DNA from: Citromicrobium sp. JLT1363
GTDB lineage: Bacteria; Pseudomonadota; Alphaproteobacteria; Sphingomonadales; Sphingomonadaceae
DNA: 64,000 bases
Assembly: GCF_000186705.1 (NCBI RefSeq)
Contig: NZ_AEUE01000002.1
Coordinates: 124,001 to 188,000, forward strand
Reading direction: 5' to 3'
The translations under genes were made by a program, and so were the position numbers. Of the stretch, positions 58,016 through 64,000 are shown one piece after another (position 1 is the stretch's first letter; every line of letters starts with the position of its first letter). Below the pieces are notes generated by a model. The model worked only from the letters and a program-made list of their open reading frames with translations. It did no database searches and was not told the origin of the DNA.

Positions 58016-59167
58016 TCAGGCCTCGATGCGCAGCAGCTTGATCGCTGCGCTATCGAGCACCTGCCCGCCGATCCGCTTGGTCGCGTAGAAGTGGACGAAG
58101 GGCTTGTTGCTGAAGGGATCGCGCAGCACCTGCGTCGCGCTGCGCTCCGCGATCAGGTAGCCGTGGCGGAAATTGCCGAAGGCGATCGGGTATGCGTCCG
58201 CCGCAATGTCCGGCATGTCTTCCGCCTCGATCACCGGATAGCCCAGCAGCCGGTCGGGCTGGCCCTCGACCAGGCCCGGCTGCCACAGGAACGCACCGTC
58301 GCTGGTCTTGAGCTTGCGCACCTGCGCCAAGGTGGCGGAATTCATCACGAAGGCGGCGCCCTGCCGGTGCCCTGCCTTCAGCGTATGGACGAGATCGATC
58401 AGCGTCAGGTCCGGGTCGCTTCCCAGCCCGATCGCATCGCCCGTGCCGATATACTGGAGCGAGCCGAAAGCGCGGGAGCTATCGCCCAGCGTGGAGGTGG
58501 TCGCCTGCAGGAAGCCCTTGGGCTGGTTGGTGCCGCTGCCATTGACGAAGGCCGCACCCTCTGCCTGCGCGAATTCCATCGCGATCTCGCTCGCCAGCCA
58601 GGTTTCGAGGTCGAAGGCTGCGTCGTCGAGCATCGACTGCGATGCCGCCGGGTTGGCGTAGAGATCGCCGCTCGGCGGGGCGATTTCGGCGAAGGTCGGC
58701 GTGTCGGTTTCGCCACGCTCGCCGATCTCGCTCGCCCAGCCGCTCGCGGTGCCGCCGGTGGAGATGAGCTTGCGATAACCCGCGGTGCCGGTCTGGACCA
58801 CCTGAGCGATGGCGCGGATAGGGCTGATGTCGGTCAGCTCGCGGACGATCATCGCGTCGATCTGGCGGGGGACCGCATAGCCGCCGTCACCGGGCGTGGT
58901 GCCGGAGAGCGACTTGATTTCATGCGTCGCGCCGCGTCGCAGGTAGCCATCGACGAAGCCCTTCACTTCGGCGGGTGCGCTGTCGCCCGAGCCCAGCACG
59001 GGGCGCTGCGCGGCGCGACCAATCCTGTCGACGCGGGCCTTCACCTCGTCGAGATCGGTGCGGATTGTCGCGACGTTCTCTTCCAGCGCGTCCTGCCGGG
59101 CGACGATATCGAAGCTGGCGTCCAGCGGGTCGGCGGTGGTCTCGGTAATCGGGGTCTGAATATCCAT
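58016..59167 (-). CDS. Major capsid protein (GTA gp5-like, HK97 fold)
   Basis: A 383-residue HK97-type major capsid protein. An N-terminal scaffold-like helix (residues about 20-50, ALEENVATIRTDLDEVKARVDR) is expected to be removed by the protease; then VPRQIDAMIVRELTDISPIRAIA, GTASGWASEIGERGETDTP and FVMNSATLAQVRKLKTSDG, all typical of the GTA capsid. The start at the ATG ending at 59167 follows GAAAGG; the longer frame overlaps the protease and is not used. Confidence 0.95.
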   Translation of the reverse strand: MDIQTPITETTADPLDASFDIVARQDALEENVATIRTDLDEVKARVDRIGRAAQRPVLGSGDSAPAEVKGFVDGYLRRGATHEIKSLSGTTPGDGGYAVPRQIDAMIVRELTDISPIRAIAQVVQTGTAGYRKLISTGGTASGWASEIGERGETDTPTFAEIAPPSGDLYANPAASQSMLDDAAFDLETWLASEIAMEFAQAEGAAFVNGSGTNQPKGFLQATTSTLGDSSRAFGSLQYIGTGDAIGLGSDPDLTLIDLVHTLKAGHRQGAAFVMNSATLAQVRKLKTSDGAFLWQPGLVEGQPDRLLGYPVIEAEDMPDIAADAYPIAFGNFRHGYLIAERSATQVLRDPFSNKPFVHFYATKRIGGQVLDSAAIKLLRIEA

Positions 59168-59196
59168 GAAGAACCTTTCTTTCGGGCACGGGAAAA

Positions 59197-59235
59197 GCCC
59201 CCTCTCCTTGAAGGCGAGGGGGTTGGGGGAGGGGC
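59197..59235. repeat. Intergenic repeat element upstream of the capsid gene
   Basis: GCCCCCTCTCC-TTGAAGG-CGAGGGGG-TT-GGGGGAGGGG. The same element in inverse orientation is found inside the terminase gene at 62860-62898, differing at only a few positions. CCCCCTC and GAGGGGG can pair as a hairpin between the protease and capsid genes. Confidence 0.75.
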
Positions 59236-59258
59236 GGAGAGCGAAGCGGTCGGTCGGT

Positions 59259-59759
59259 TCAGGCGACCAGATGCACCCGGGCGCCGTGTTGCAGCGGGTG
59301 GGTGACGAGGCTGATTTCGATGAGGTCGACGGCAAGCAGCTCGCGGCCCTGTTGCCCATGGTGCGCTAGCCTTGCGCGGTAGCCGAAGCTGAGCCCGGTG
59401 ACGGAGCGCGCGGCCAGCATCGCGGCTGCGCGGCTGGCGGGCCGGTCGATCCAGGCCACGACTCTCAGCCCGCGCGCATCCTCGCCAATCCGTTCGACCG
59501 TCCCGATCCGGTGGCGCGGGTCGTGCTGCCAGTAGAGGGGCAGTGGCTCGCTGTTTCGGGCGAGCGTGGCGGTGAAGGCACCGGGCCGGATCGTGTCGCG
59601 CGCCGCATCGGCAACATCGAACAGCGCCGCGTATCCGGCGATCCTCAGCACTGGCTGATCCGTTCGTCCTGAGCTTGTCGATGGGCGAACCCAGCGCCCC
59701 GTTCGCGGTTCGACAGGCTCACCACGAACGGGTCCGGGAAGGTTGGCCACGGACCTCAC
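59259..59759 (-). CDS. Prohead protease (GTA gp4-like), N-terminus partly repeat-derived
   Basis: A 166-residue HK97-family prohead protease: LRIAGYAALFDVADAARDTIRPGAF, LYWQHDPRHRIGTVERIGED, VTGLSFGYRA (Ser nucleophile region) and IEISLVTHPLQHGARV. The start GTG at 59759 overlaps the DUF6127 stop (GTGA), so it is coupled. Between it and the conserved LRIAGYAALF lies about 30 residues encoded by an intergenic repeat (bases 59660-59731). The alternative GTG at 59651 would leave the repeat out of the protein. The core protease is secure; the start is not. Confidence 0.85.
   Translation of the reverse strand: MRSVANLPGPVRGEPVEPRTGRWVRPSTSSGRTDQPVLRIAGYAALFDVADAARDTIRPGAFTATLARNSEPLPLYWQHDPRHRIGTVERIGEDARGLRVVAWIDRPASRAAAMLAARSVTGLSFGYRARLAHHGQQGRELLAVDLIEISLVTHPLQHGARVHLVA
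59660..59731. repeat. REP-like palindromic element at the DUF6127/protease junction
   Basis: Arm CCGTTCGTCCTGAGCTTGTC (22 bases with its end) and arm TCGACAGGCTCACCACGAAC (22 bases) are inverted copies with three mismatches, enclosing a GCGAACCC/GTTCGC core. This belongs to the dispersed 'TTCGTCCTGAGCTTGTCGAAG' family found in many sphingomonads. Here it sits at the 5' end of a GTA gene and keeps the frame open. Confidence 0.85.
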
Positions 59760-60064
59760 TTGAGCAGCCCCGGCACACCGAGCCGCACTGCGATGCCGAG
59801 CAGCAGCAGCGCACACATGCCGCGAACCAGCCACTCGATCGCGGCCTTCCACGCGCTCGCCTTGGCATCGCGCCAGGCCTGCAACAGCTCGCGCAGCTCG
59901 TCGATATCGCCCGAGGCCGCTTCGTCCGACAGGCCGATCCGCACCAGCGCACGGTTGGCACCCAGTTCGCCTGCTTCCTCCGCAATGGCGCGCAGGGTGA
60001 CGAGTTCGGCGCCTTCGGTCCGCGCCTGCGCCAGAAGCGCGGCGAGCATGTCTTCGTTGGTCAT
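59756..60064 (-). CDS. DUF6127 protein (between portal and protease)
   Basis: A 102-residue protein. MTNEDMLAALLAQARTEGAELVTLRAIAEEA, a helical centre (SGDIDELRELLQAWRDAKAS) and a C-terminal membrane helix (GMCALLLLGIAVRLGV). This is the DUF6127 family, which occurs at the same place in other sphingomonad GTA clusters (from memory). The membrane helix is unusual for a particle component. ATG ends at 60064; a longer frame is a shadow. Confidence 0.82.
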   Translation of the reverse strand: MTNEDMLAALLAQARTEGAELVTLRAIAEEAGELGANRALVRIGLSDEAASGDIDELRELLQAWRDAKASAWKAAIEWLVRGMCALLLLGIAVRLGVPGLLK

Positions 60065-60119
60065 GGGTTCACTAGCCTCTTCGGATGGGGCAGGATCGGT
60101 GCACAAAAGGGGGGTGAGA

Positions 60120-60320
60120 ATGCTGAAATCGCGCCGAATGGTGATCTTCGCGGCAGCCTTGGCCGCGCCGGTGATCGCGTATCTCGGCTATCTGAATGCG
60201 ATTGATTTCTGGGCGGCGGACGCCTGCCTGGATCGCGGAGGAAGCTATCATTACGACCTCGGCGAGTGCAGCTTCACCGAGAATTATCGGGGCGACGTGC
60301 CATCACTATGGCCGCTCTAG
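60120..60320 (+). CDS. Small plus-strand membrane protein inside the GTA cluster
   Basis: A 66-residue protein antisense to the GTA operon. ATG 60120 follows GGGGGGTGAGA, a strong ribosome site. One N-terminal membrane helix (VIFAAALAAPVIAYLGYL) is followed by a short domain with two Cys (DACLDRGG and GECSF) spaced as in small disulfide-bonded exported proteins. Its last 15 bases overlap the 3' end of the portal gene tail to tail. Function unknown. Confidence 0.62.
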   Translation: MLKSRRMVIFAAALAAPVIAYLGYLNAIDFWAADACLDRGGSYHYDLGECSFTENYRGDVPSLWPL

Positions 60321-61454
60321 CCCCAGCATCGCGCGGCGTTCCTCGTCGGTCAGGAAGTCTGCTTCGCTGACCTGCTTCCACAGCCGTTCGCGATCCTCGG
60401 AAAGCGCGGGCACCCGGTCGAGATCGACTGCGATGTTCGCTCCGTCGAACCAGGGTGCCATCCCGGCGGCGAGCCCGCCGAAGATCTTGTCCGCCAGCGG
60501 CAGCAGCGTGAGCCGCCACAGTGCGCGGTTGGCCTCGCGGTAATTCGAATAGGTGTTGTCGCCCGGCAGGCCGAGCAGCATCGGCGGCACCCCGAAGGCA
60601 AGCGCAATGTCGCGGGCCGCCGCCGCTTTGAGCGTTGCGAAATCCATGTCGGCGGGGCTCAGGGCCATGCTCTGCCAGCTAAGCCCCCCTTCGAGCAGCA
60701 TCGGCCGTCCCGCATTGCCATTGCCCTGGAAGGCGCTGGCGAGTTCGGCCTTGAGCCGTTCGAACTGGTCGGCGCTTAGCCCCTGTCCGTCGCCCGGCGC
60801 ATAGACCAGTGCGCCCGAGGGCCGTGCCGCGTTTTCAAGCAACGCATGGTTCCAGCGGCTCGCCGCGTTGTGAATCGCGATGGCCTGAGCGGCGGCGCTG
60901 AGCGCGCCTGCGCCATAGTGATCGTCACCGGGGTTGAGGCATTTGAGATGGATCAGCTCGGGCCAGCCGTCCTCGTCCTCCAGCGGGATCACATGCGTCT
61001 GCGCGCCGAGGTGGTAGGCGAAGCTTTCCGGCCAGCCATCGGCGCGCTGGCGGATCGTCACCCGCTCGGGCCGCAGCGCGAACAGCTCGACCGGCCTGCC
61101 GCTGGCGTCCTTAAGGATCTGGATGAAGGCATTGCCGTGCAGCAGCAGGTGCGCGGCGATGGTCTCGACCAGCGACTGGCCCGCGCTGGGCGCAGTGACC
61201 AGCGTCAGCAGCTCGTCCGCATCGGTGGAGACGGGCGCGGCCCCCACCCCCTCGGCCACGATCCGCACCGCCCTCTGCGCGACCGGGTTGGAGGCATATC
61301 CGGCATGCAGGCTGGTCGCATAATCGAACGGCGGAGCGGACGCCCCGTGCATCTCGAACGCACTCGCCCAGGGCGAGGCGAAGCCGCGCGCGATAGGCAC
61401 GCGGGCGCTGCCCCCGCCCTTGAAGGCGGAGATCAGGTCGGTAAACATGGACAC
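60306..61454 (-). CDS. Portal protein (GTA gp3-like)
   Basis: A 382-residue HK97-type portal: FDYATSLHAGYASNPVAQRAVRI, HLLLHGNAFIQILKDASGRPVEL, LKCLNPGDDHYGAGAL, FGVPPMLLGLPGDNTYSNYREANRALW. These are strong GTA/HK97 portal segments. The dodecameric portal forms the DNA entry vertex. GTG 61454 has GGGAG seven bases upstream; ATG 61448 is the alternative. Confidence 0.94.
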   Translation of the reverse strand: MSMFTDLISAFKGGGSARVPIARGFASPWASAFEMHGASAPPFDYATSLHAGYASNPVAQRAVRIVAEGVGAAPVSTDADELLTLVTAPSAGQSLVETIAAHLLLHGNAFIQILKDASGRPVELFALRPERVTIRQRADGWPESFAYHLGAQTHVIPLEDEDGWPELIHLKCLNPGDDHYGAGALSAAAQAIAIHNAASRWNHALLENAARPSGALVYAPGDGQGLSADQFERLKAELASAFQGNGNAGRPMLLEGGLSWQSMALSPADMDFATLKAAAARDIALAFGVPPMLLGLPGDNTYSNYREANRALWRLTLLPLADKIFGGLAAGMAPWFDGANIAVDLDRVPALSEDRERLWKQVSEADFLTDEERRAMLGLERP

Positions 61455-61511
61455 AAGGCGTCTCCCGGGATCAGGAACTTCCCCCGGGCAAACGCGCCCG
61501 AGGGGGAAGTG

Positions 61512-61988
61512 ATGAAGTTTCGTCTATCTGTTTGTTGGGCAGCGTTCGCTGCGGTGGCCATGGCTCAGCCTGCATTCGCGCAGGGGCCCGAGCATGTGGT
61601 CGAGGCATCGGACGAAGGATGCCGCATCGAAGTGCGCGGCGCGGACAGGGCGTTGCTCATGCGCGCCGATGCCGACGGCAATGCCCAGATCGGCCTCATG
61701 TTCAGGGACGCCGCCGCTACCCCGGGGCAGACCCGCGACGGCTATATCTACCTGGGCTTCAATACCTCGACGAGCGGTCCGGTGACCTACCGCGACGGCT
61801 ACGAGGGCGATTTTTCGAGCGGCTATATCGCCGACATGGGCACCGCTGACCTGTTGTGGCTGGTCGATCCGGTCCACGGCCGCTTCTCGCTTTCGGTCGA
61901 CAGAAATACCGGCTTCGAGGCGCAGACGGGCGAAAGCGTGGCCGAGTTCGAGGCGTTCAGGGACTGCCTGGCGGATATGCAGGAGTGA
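61512..61988 (+). CDS. Plus-strand exported protein inside the GTA cluster
   Basis: A 158-residue protein antisense to the GTA operon, between terminase and portal. A signal peptide (KFRLSVCWAAFAAVAMAQPAFA-Q) precedes a beta-rich domain (RIEVRGADRALLMRADADG, GYIYLGFNTS, RDGYEGDFSSGYIADMG); Cys occur in GCRIE and DCLAD and could pair. ATG 61512 follows GAGGGGGAAGT. No family recognised. The next plus-strand gene overlaps its stop by four bases, so the two form a small operon. Confidence 0.72.
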   Translation: MKFRLSVCWAAFAAVAMAQPAFAQGPEHVVEASDEGCRIEVRGADRALLMRADADGNAQIGLMFRDAAATPGQTRDGYIYLGFNTSTSGPVTYRDGYEGDFSSGYIADMGTADLLWLVDPVHGRFSLSVDRNTGFEAQTGESVAEFEAFRDCLADMQE

Positions 61989-62350
61989 TCCGCCTGCTGA
62001 CAGGCGGCCTGTTCGCCCTGAGCGGTCTTGCCTCGTGCGATTCGATCGGCGAACCCGTCGGCACTGCGCCCCTTGTCTATCGGGAAACATCTCGCCTGAG
62101 CTCGAGTAACATCATGCGTTGCTTCGAGCGGATCGGTGTCGAAACCTATTTCCCCGGTGTCGAGTCTTTCGCGATCGCCGCGGGCCGGGTCGGCGCTCCA
62201 GGATCGGGTGGCTATCGCGCTGAAGATGGAACGAGCATCTCCGTTGTTCACGAATATCCGAACCCGACGATTGTCTCGATCCGCGCCCATGCGCCATTGA
62301 ATGAACTTCAAAAAGGCATGGTCTCAAAGTGTACCCAGCAGCATTTATAG
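61985..62350 (+). CDS. Plus-strand lipoprotein-like gene inside the GTA cluster
   Basis: A 121-residue protein starting at GTG 61985, which overlaps the previous stop (GTGA). The N-terminus is a signal peptide with lipobox LASC (VIRLLTGGLFALSGLASCDS), so it is probably an outer- or inner-membrane lipoprotein. The mature part has Cys in MRCFERIGVETYFPGV and SKCTQQ. Its last six bases overlap the terminase stop. I do not recognise a family. Confidence 0.68.
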   Translation: MIRLLTGGLFALSGLASCDSIGEPVGTAPLVYRETSRLSSSNIMRCFERIGVETYFPGVESFAIAAGRVGAPGSGGYRAEDGTSISVVHEYPNPTIVSIRAHAPLNELQKGMVSKCTQQHL

Positions 62351-63694
62351 GGCTTTGATGCCGGGCCTTCCGGTCCGTCCCAGCATCAGCTCGGTCAGCG
62401 CCCAGACCAGCGCGTCGGCGCGGTCGGGCGATCTTCCCGGGCCCTCATAGCCTCCGCCAATGGTAAGCCCGCACATCTGATCCTCCAGCTTCGCAAACAG
62501 TCCGGCGTGGCGCACGCGGCCTGCTTCGTAGAGCGCGGCGACCGGTTCGGCGCGGGCGGTCTTGCCGCGGCTGGCGTGGACCAGCTTGACCGGCAGACCA
62601 ACATCCGCTGCGCGCAGCACGCTTTCGACCATCGCGCCGCCCTGGTTGGCTTCGGCGATTACGCGGTCGGCGTCCCATTTCGCGGCGGCTCTTGCCACCG
62701 CTCGCGCCCATTTCTCGGGCGAGGCGCGCGCCACGGTTTCGTCGGCGAGCACGGTTGCAACGCCTTCTTCGTCCACGCCGCATGCCACGATCCCGCAGGC
62801 ATCGCCTTGCGCGCTGGCGGGAGGATCTACGCCGATCACGATGCGGGCGAAGTTCAAGGCCCCACCCCCCGACCCCCTCCCCTGAAGGAGAGGGGGAGTC
62901 TGGCGGCACGTCTCCAGCAGCGCGCGGCTCCACAGTGCGCCTTCGATATCTCTCAGCAGTTCTCCGTCCAGCTCCTGCCGCCCCAGCGTGGTGCGGCCGA
63001 ACTGGCGGCGCATCCGGTTGAGGAAGCGGGTGGGGAGATTTCGCTCGTTGTCCCACGTGGTGCCGCGCGTCACCACGACGTCATCCTCGCCAAGCAGGCG
63101 CTGGACCAGCGGTACGGCGCGCGGCGTGGTGGTGGCGGCGACGCGGGGGGTCTCGCCCAGCCGCAGGCCCATCAGAAGGTTGTCCCATGCGGCAACCGCT
63201 CGCTCTCCCGAATTATCCCATTTGGCGATTTCGTCACACCAGGCGAACCCGTGCTGCGGCCCGCGCAGGCTCTCGGGCTCGGCGGCGGAGTAGCAGATGG
63301 CTTGCGCTCCGTTTGCCCAGGTCAGGCGGCGAAGGCTCGGCTCCCAAGCAGGCGCCGTCCCGGGGGGCGACACTGCCAGGATGCCACTTTCGCCCTCGAT
63401 CATCACGCTGCGCACTTCGGCCAGTGACGCGCCGACCAGTGCGATCCGCGCCTCCGGCTCGCTGCGCGCGGTCAGCCGCACCCATTCCGCGCCGGCCCGG
63501 GTCTTGCCGAAGCCCCGCCCGGCGCAGACCAGCCATGTGTGCCAGTCGCCCGCGGGTGGCAGCTGTTCGGGCCGCGCCCACAGCGGCCAGTAGAAGGCGA
63601 TGGCCCGCGCCTCCTCGTGCGTCAGCGATGCATACCAGTCGAACCGCGCTGCGGGTGCCAGGGAGAGGAGGGCGCCCAGCGTATCGGCCGTCAT
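62345..63694 (-). CDS. Terminase large subunit (GTA gp2-like) with a repeat-derived insert
   Basis: A 449-residue DNA-packaging motor. Walker A VCAGRGFGKTRAGAEW (about residues 50-65), Walker B FAWCDEIAKW (about 145-154), coupling AATTTPRAVPL; nuclease domain with IVIGVDPPASA, IAEANQGGAM and DRADALVWAL. In Rhodobacter the terminase packages random headfuls rather than a phage genome. Between the ATPase and nuclease parts, about 13 residues (TPPLLQGRGSGGG) are encoded by an intergenic repeat. ATG ends at 63694, overlapping the upstream gene by four bases. Confidence 0.94.
   Translation of the reverse strand: MTADTLGALLSLAPAARFDWYASLTHEEARAIAFYWPLWARPEQLPPAGDWHTWLVCAGRGFGKTRAGAEWVRLTARSEPEARIALVGASLAEVRSVMIEGESGILAVSPPGTAPAWEPSLRRLTWANGAQAICYSAAEPESLRGPQHGFAWCDEIAKWDNSGERAVAAWDNLLMGLRLGETPRVAATTTPRAVPLVQRLLGEDDVVVTRGTTWDNERNLPTRFLNRMRRQFGRTTLGRQELDGELLRDIEGALWSRALLETCRQTPPLLQGRGSGGGALNFARIVIGVDPPASAQGDACGIVACGVDEEGVATVLADETVARASPEKWARAVARAAAKWDADRVIAEANQGGAMVESVLRAADVGLPVKLVHASRGKTARAEPVAALYEAGRVRHAGLFAKLEDQMCGLTIGGGYEGPGRSPDRADALVWALTELMLGRTGRPGIKAL
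62860..62898. repeat. Intergenic repeat element translated inside the terminase gene
   Basis: On the minus strand this reads CTCCCCCTCTCCTTCAGGGG then AGGGGGTCGGGGGGTGGGG. It matches the element at 59197-59235 at nearly all positions and lies in the same strand sense there. Here it is part of an open reading frame and encodes Pro-Leu-Leu-Gln-Gly-Arg-Gly and Gly/Ser residues. Confidence 0.8.
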
Positions 63695-64000
63695 CGGTGG
63701 CTCCCGGCGCCGTCCTTGTCGCCCTGCGCTGGCGCCTCGGTCCCGGTCAGGCGCGTGCGGATCGTTGCGAGCTTGCGCTCCAGAGCCGCAAAAACGGCGG
63801 CTTCGTCCTGCCCCTGGCGCTTCGCGCGTTCGGCGGCGATGGTCTCGCGATGGGCGGCCAGCAGACGGATGGCATTGGCCACATCCAGCTTGCGCTCCGG
63901 GTCCTGCCCGCGCAGGCAGGCGAGCACCTCCATCTCGAGATGCTCGTACCCCTCGTAAAGCGCGGCCCTCCACGCCGCCGCGAAATCCGCATGCTCGCGC
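63691..64000 (-). CDS. Small-terminase-like gene (GTA gp1-like), 5' end outside window
   Basis: The minus-strand frame is open from the window edge to the stop at 63691, so its start lies beyond 64000. Visible sequence includes FAAAWRAALYEGYEHLEMEVLACLRGQDPERKLDVANAIRLLAAHR, a helical, charged protein. In the terminase-upstream position, such proteins are the GTA gp1/small terminase candidates of sphingomonads. It overlaps the terminase start by four bases (ATGA). Confidence 0.72.
   Translation of the reverse strand, partial: REHADFAAAWRAALYEGYEHLEMEVLACLRGQDPERKLDVANAIRLLAAHRETIAAERAKRQGQDEAAVFAALERKLATIRTRLTGTEAPAQGDKDGAGSHR

Larger units (their letters stand above)
49140..64000 (-). mobile_element. 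Gene transfer agent (GTA) structural cluster, continuing past the window edge
   Basis: Minus-strand genes follow the order of the Rhodobacter-type GTA: small-terminase-like gene, terminase large subunit, portal, DUF6127, prohead protease, capsid, head-tail adaptor, 49-aa ORF, tail terminator, major tail protein, two chaperones, short tape measure, distal tail, DUF2163, NlpC/P60, hub, DUF2793. Most junctions overlap by 1-14 bases. No integrase, repressor, replication, holin or endolysin gene is visible, and GC content equals that of the host, so this reads as a domesticated, vertically inherited element. Three short plus-strand genes and repeat elements interrupt it. Confidence 0.9.

Noticed and set aside
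49140-64000. Active prophage
   Set aside because: No integrase, repressor, replication or lysis gene is seen; gene order and short tape measure fit a GTA. The part beyond the window edge cannot be judged.

Overview
The window looks like chromosome from an alphaproteobacterium of the order Sphingomonadales, most likely family Erythrobacteraceae (Erythrobacter, Qipengyuania, Altererythrobacter and relatives). The support is high GC with strongly GC-biased third codon positions, a MipZ-type division ATPase, a TonB-ExbB-ExbD system with several ExbD copies, the argD-argF-hslO order, a fused CysNC, short intergenic palindromes of types common in sphingomonads, and a gene transfer agent (GTA) cluster. 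The assignment is by recognition; no search was run.

Layout, left to right. 1-5.9 kb: the cytochrome bc1 operon petABC (petA cut by the window edge), apt, a cation/proton antiporter and an OmpA-type lipoprotein. 5.9-9.4 kb (minus): the sulfate-activation operon cysD-cysNC-cysQ. A tRNA-Gly(TCC) and panC (minus) follow. 10.7-16.8 kb (plus): mipZ, a membrane-anchored J-domain protein and a phosphomannomutase/phosphoglucomutase, all overlapping at stop/start codons; then a DUF2059 secreted protein and an Lhr-type helicase. 16.8-20.0 kb (minus): tonB-exbB-exbD-exbD, a terminator, then a third exbD. 20.3-33.9 kb (plus, one exception): homoserine dehydrogenase, fructose-1,6-bisphosphatase, PRPP synthetase, histidinol-phosphatase, three short-chain dehydrogenases, rpmI-rplT and pheST. 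34-41.5 kb: prfC flanked by palindromes, a flavin-fold oxidase, an exported protein, a GMC oxidoreductase/sterol-desaturase pair (minus), and a cold-shock protein with a long Gly/Arg-rich head. 41.6-47.1 kb: argD-argF-hslO-queC and an MFS transporter. 47.2-48.9 kb (minus): a Cu/Zn superoxide dismutase lipoprotein and an OmpA-type outer-membrane protein.

49.1-64.0 kb (minus) is a GTA structural cluster in canonical order: a small-terminase-like gene (cut by the edge), terminase large subunit, portal, DUF6127, prohead protease, capsid, head-tail adaptor, a 49-aa ORF in the stopper position, tail terminator, major tail protein, two tail chaperones, a very short tape measure, a distal-tail fusion protein, DUF2163, an NlpC/P60 hydrolase, a tail hub and a DUF2793 protein. 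Most genes overlap by 1-14 bases. No integrase, repressor, replication or lysis gene is seen, which fits a domesticated GTA better than a prophage.

The least ordinary material is inside this cluster. Three small plus-strand genes, two of them encoding exported proteins, sit antisense between terminase, portal and the DUF6127 gene. Intergenic repeat elements have landed in or beside GTA genes; one is translated inside the terminase and another probably at the start of the prohead protease. The distal-tail protein carries a large N-terminal region that looks like the TIM-barrel module usually found in the hub protein, while the hub here is short and lacks it. A strong stem-loop follows the capsid gene. 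Elsewhere, apt has no ATG, GTG or TTG start upstream of its conserved N-terminus.
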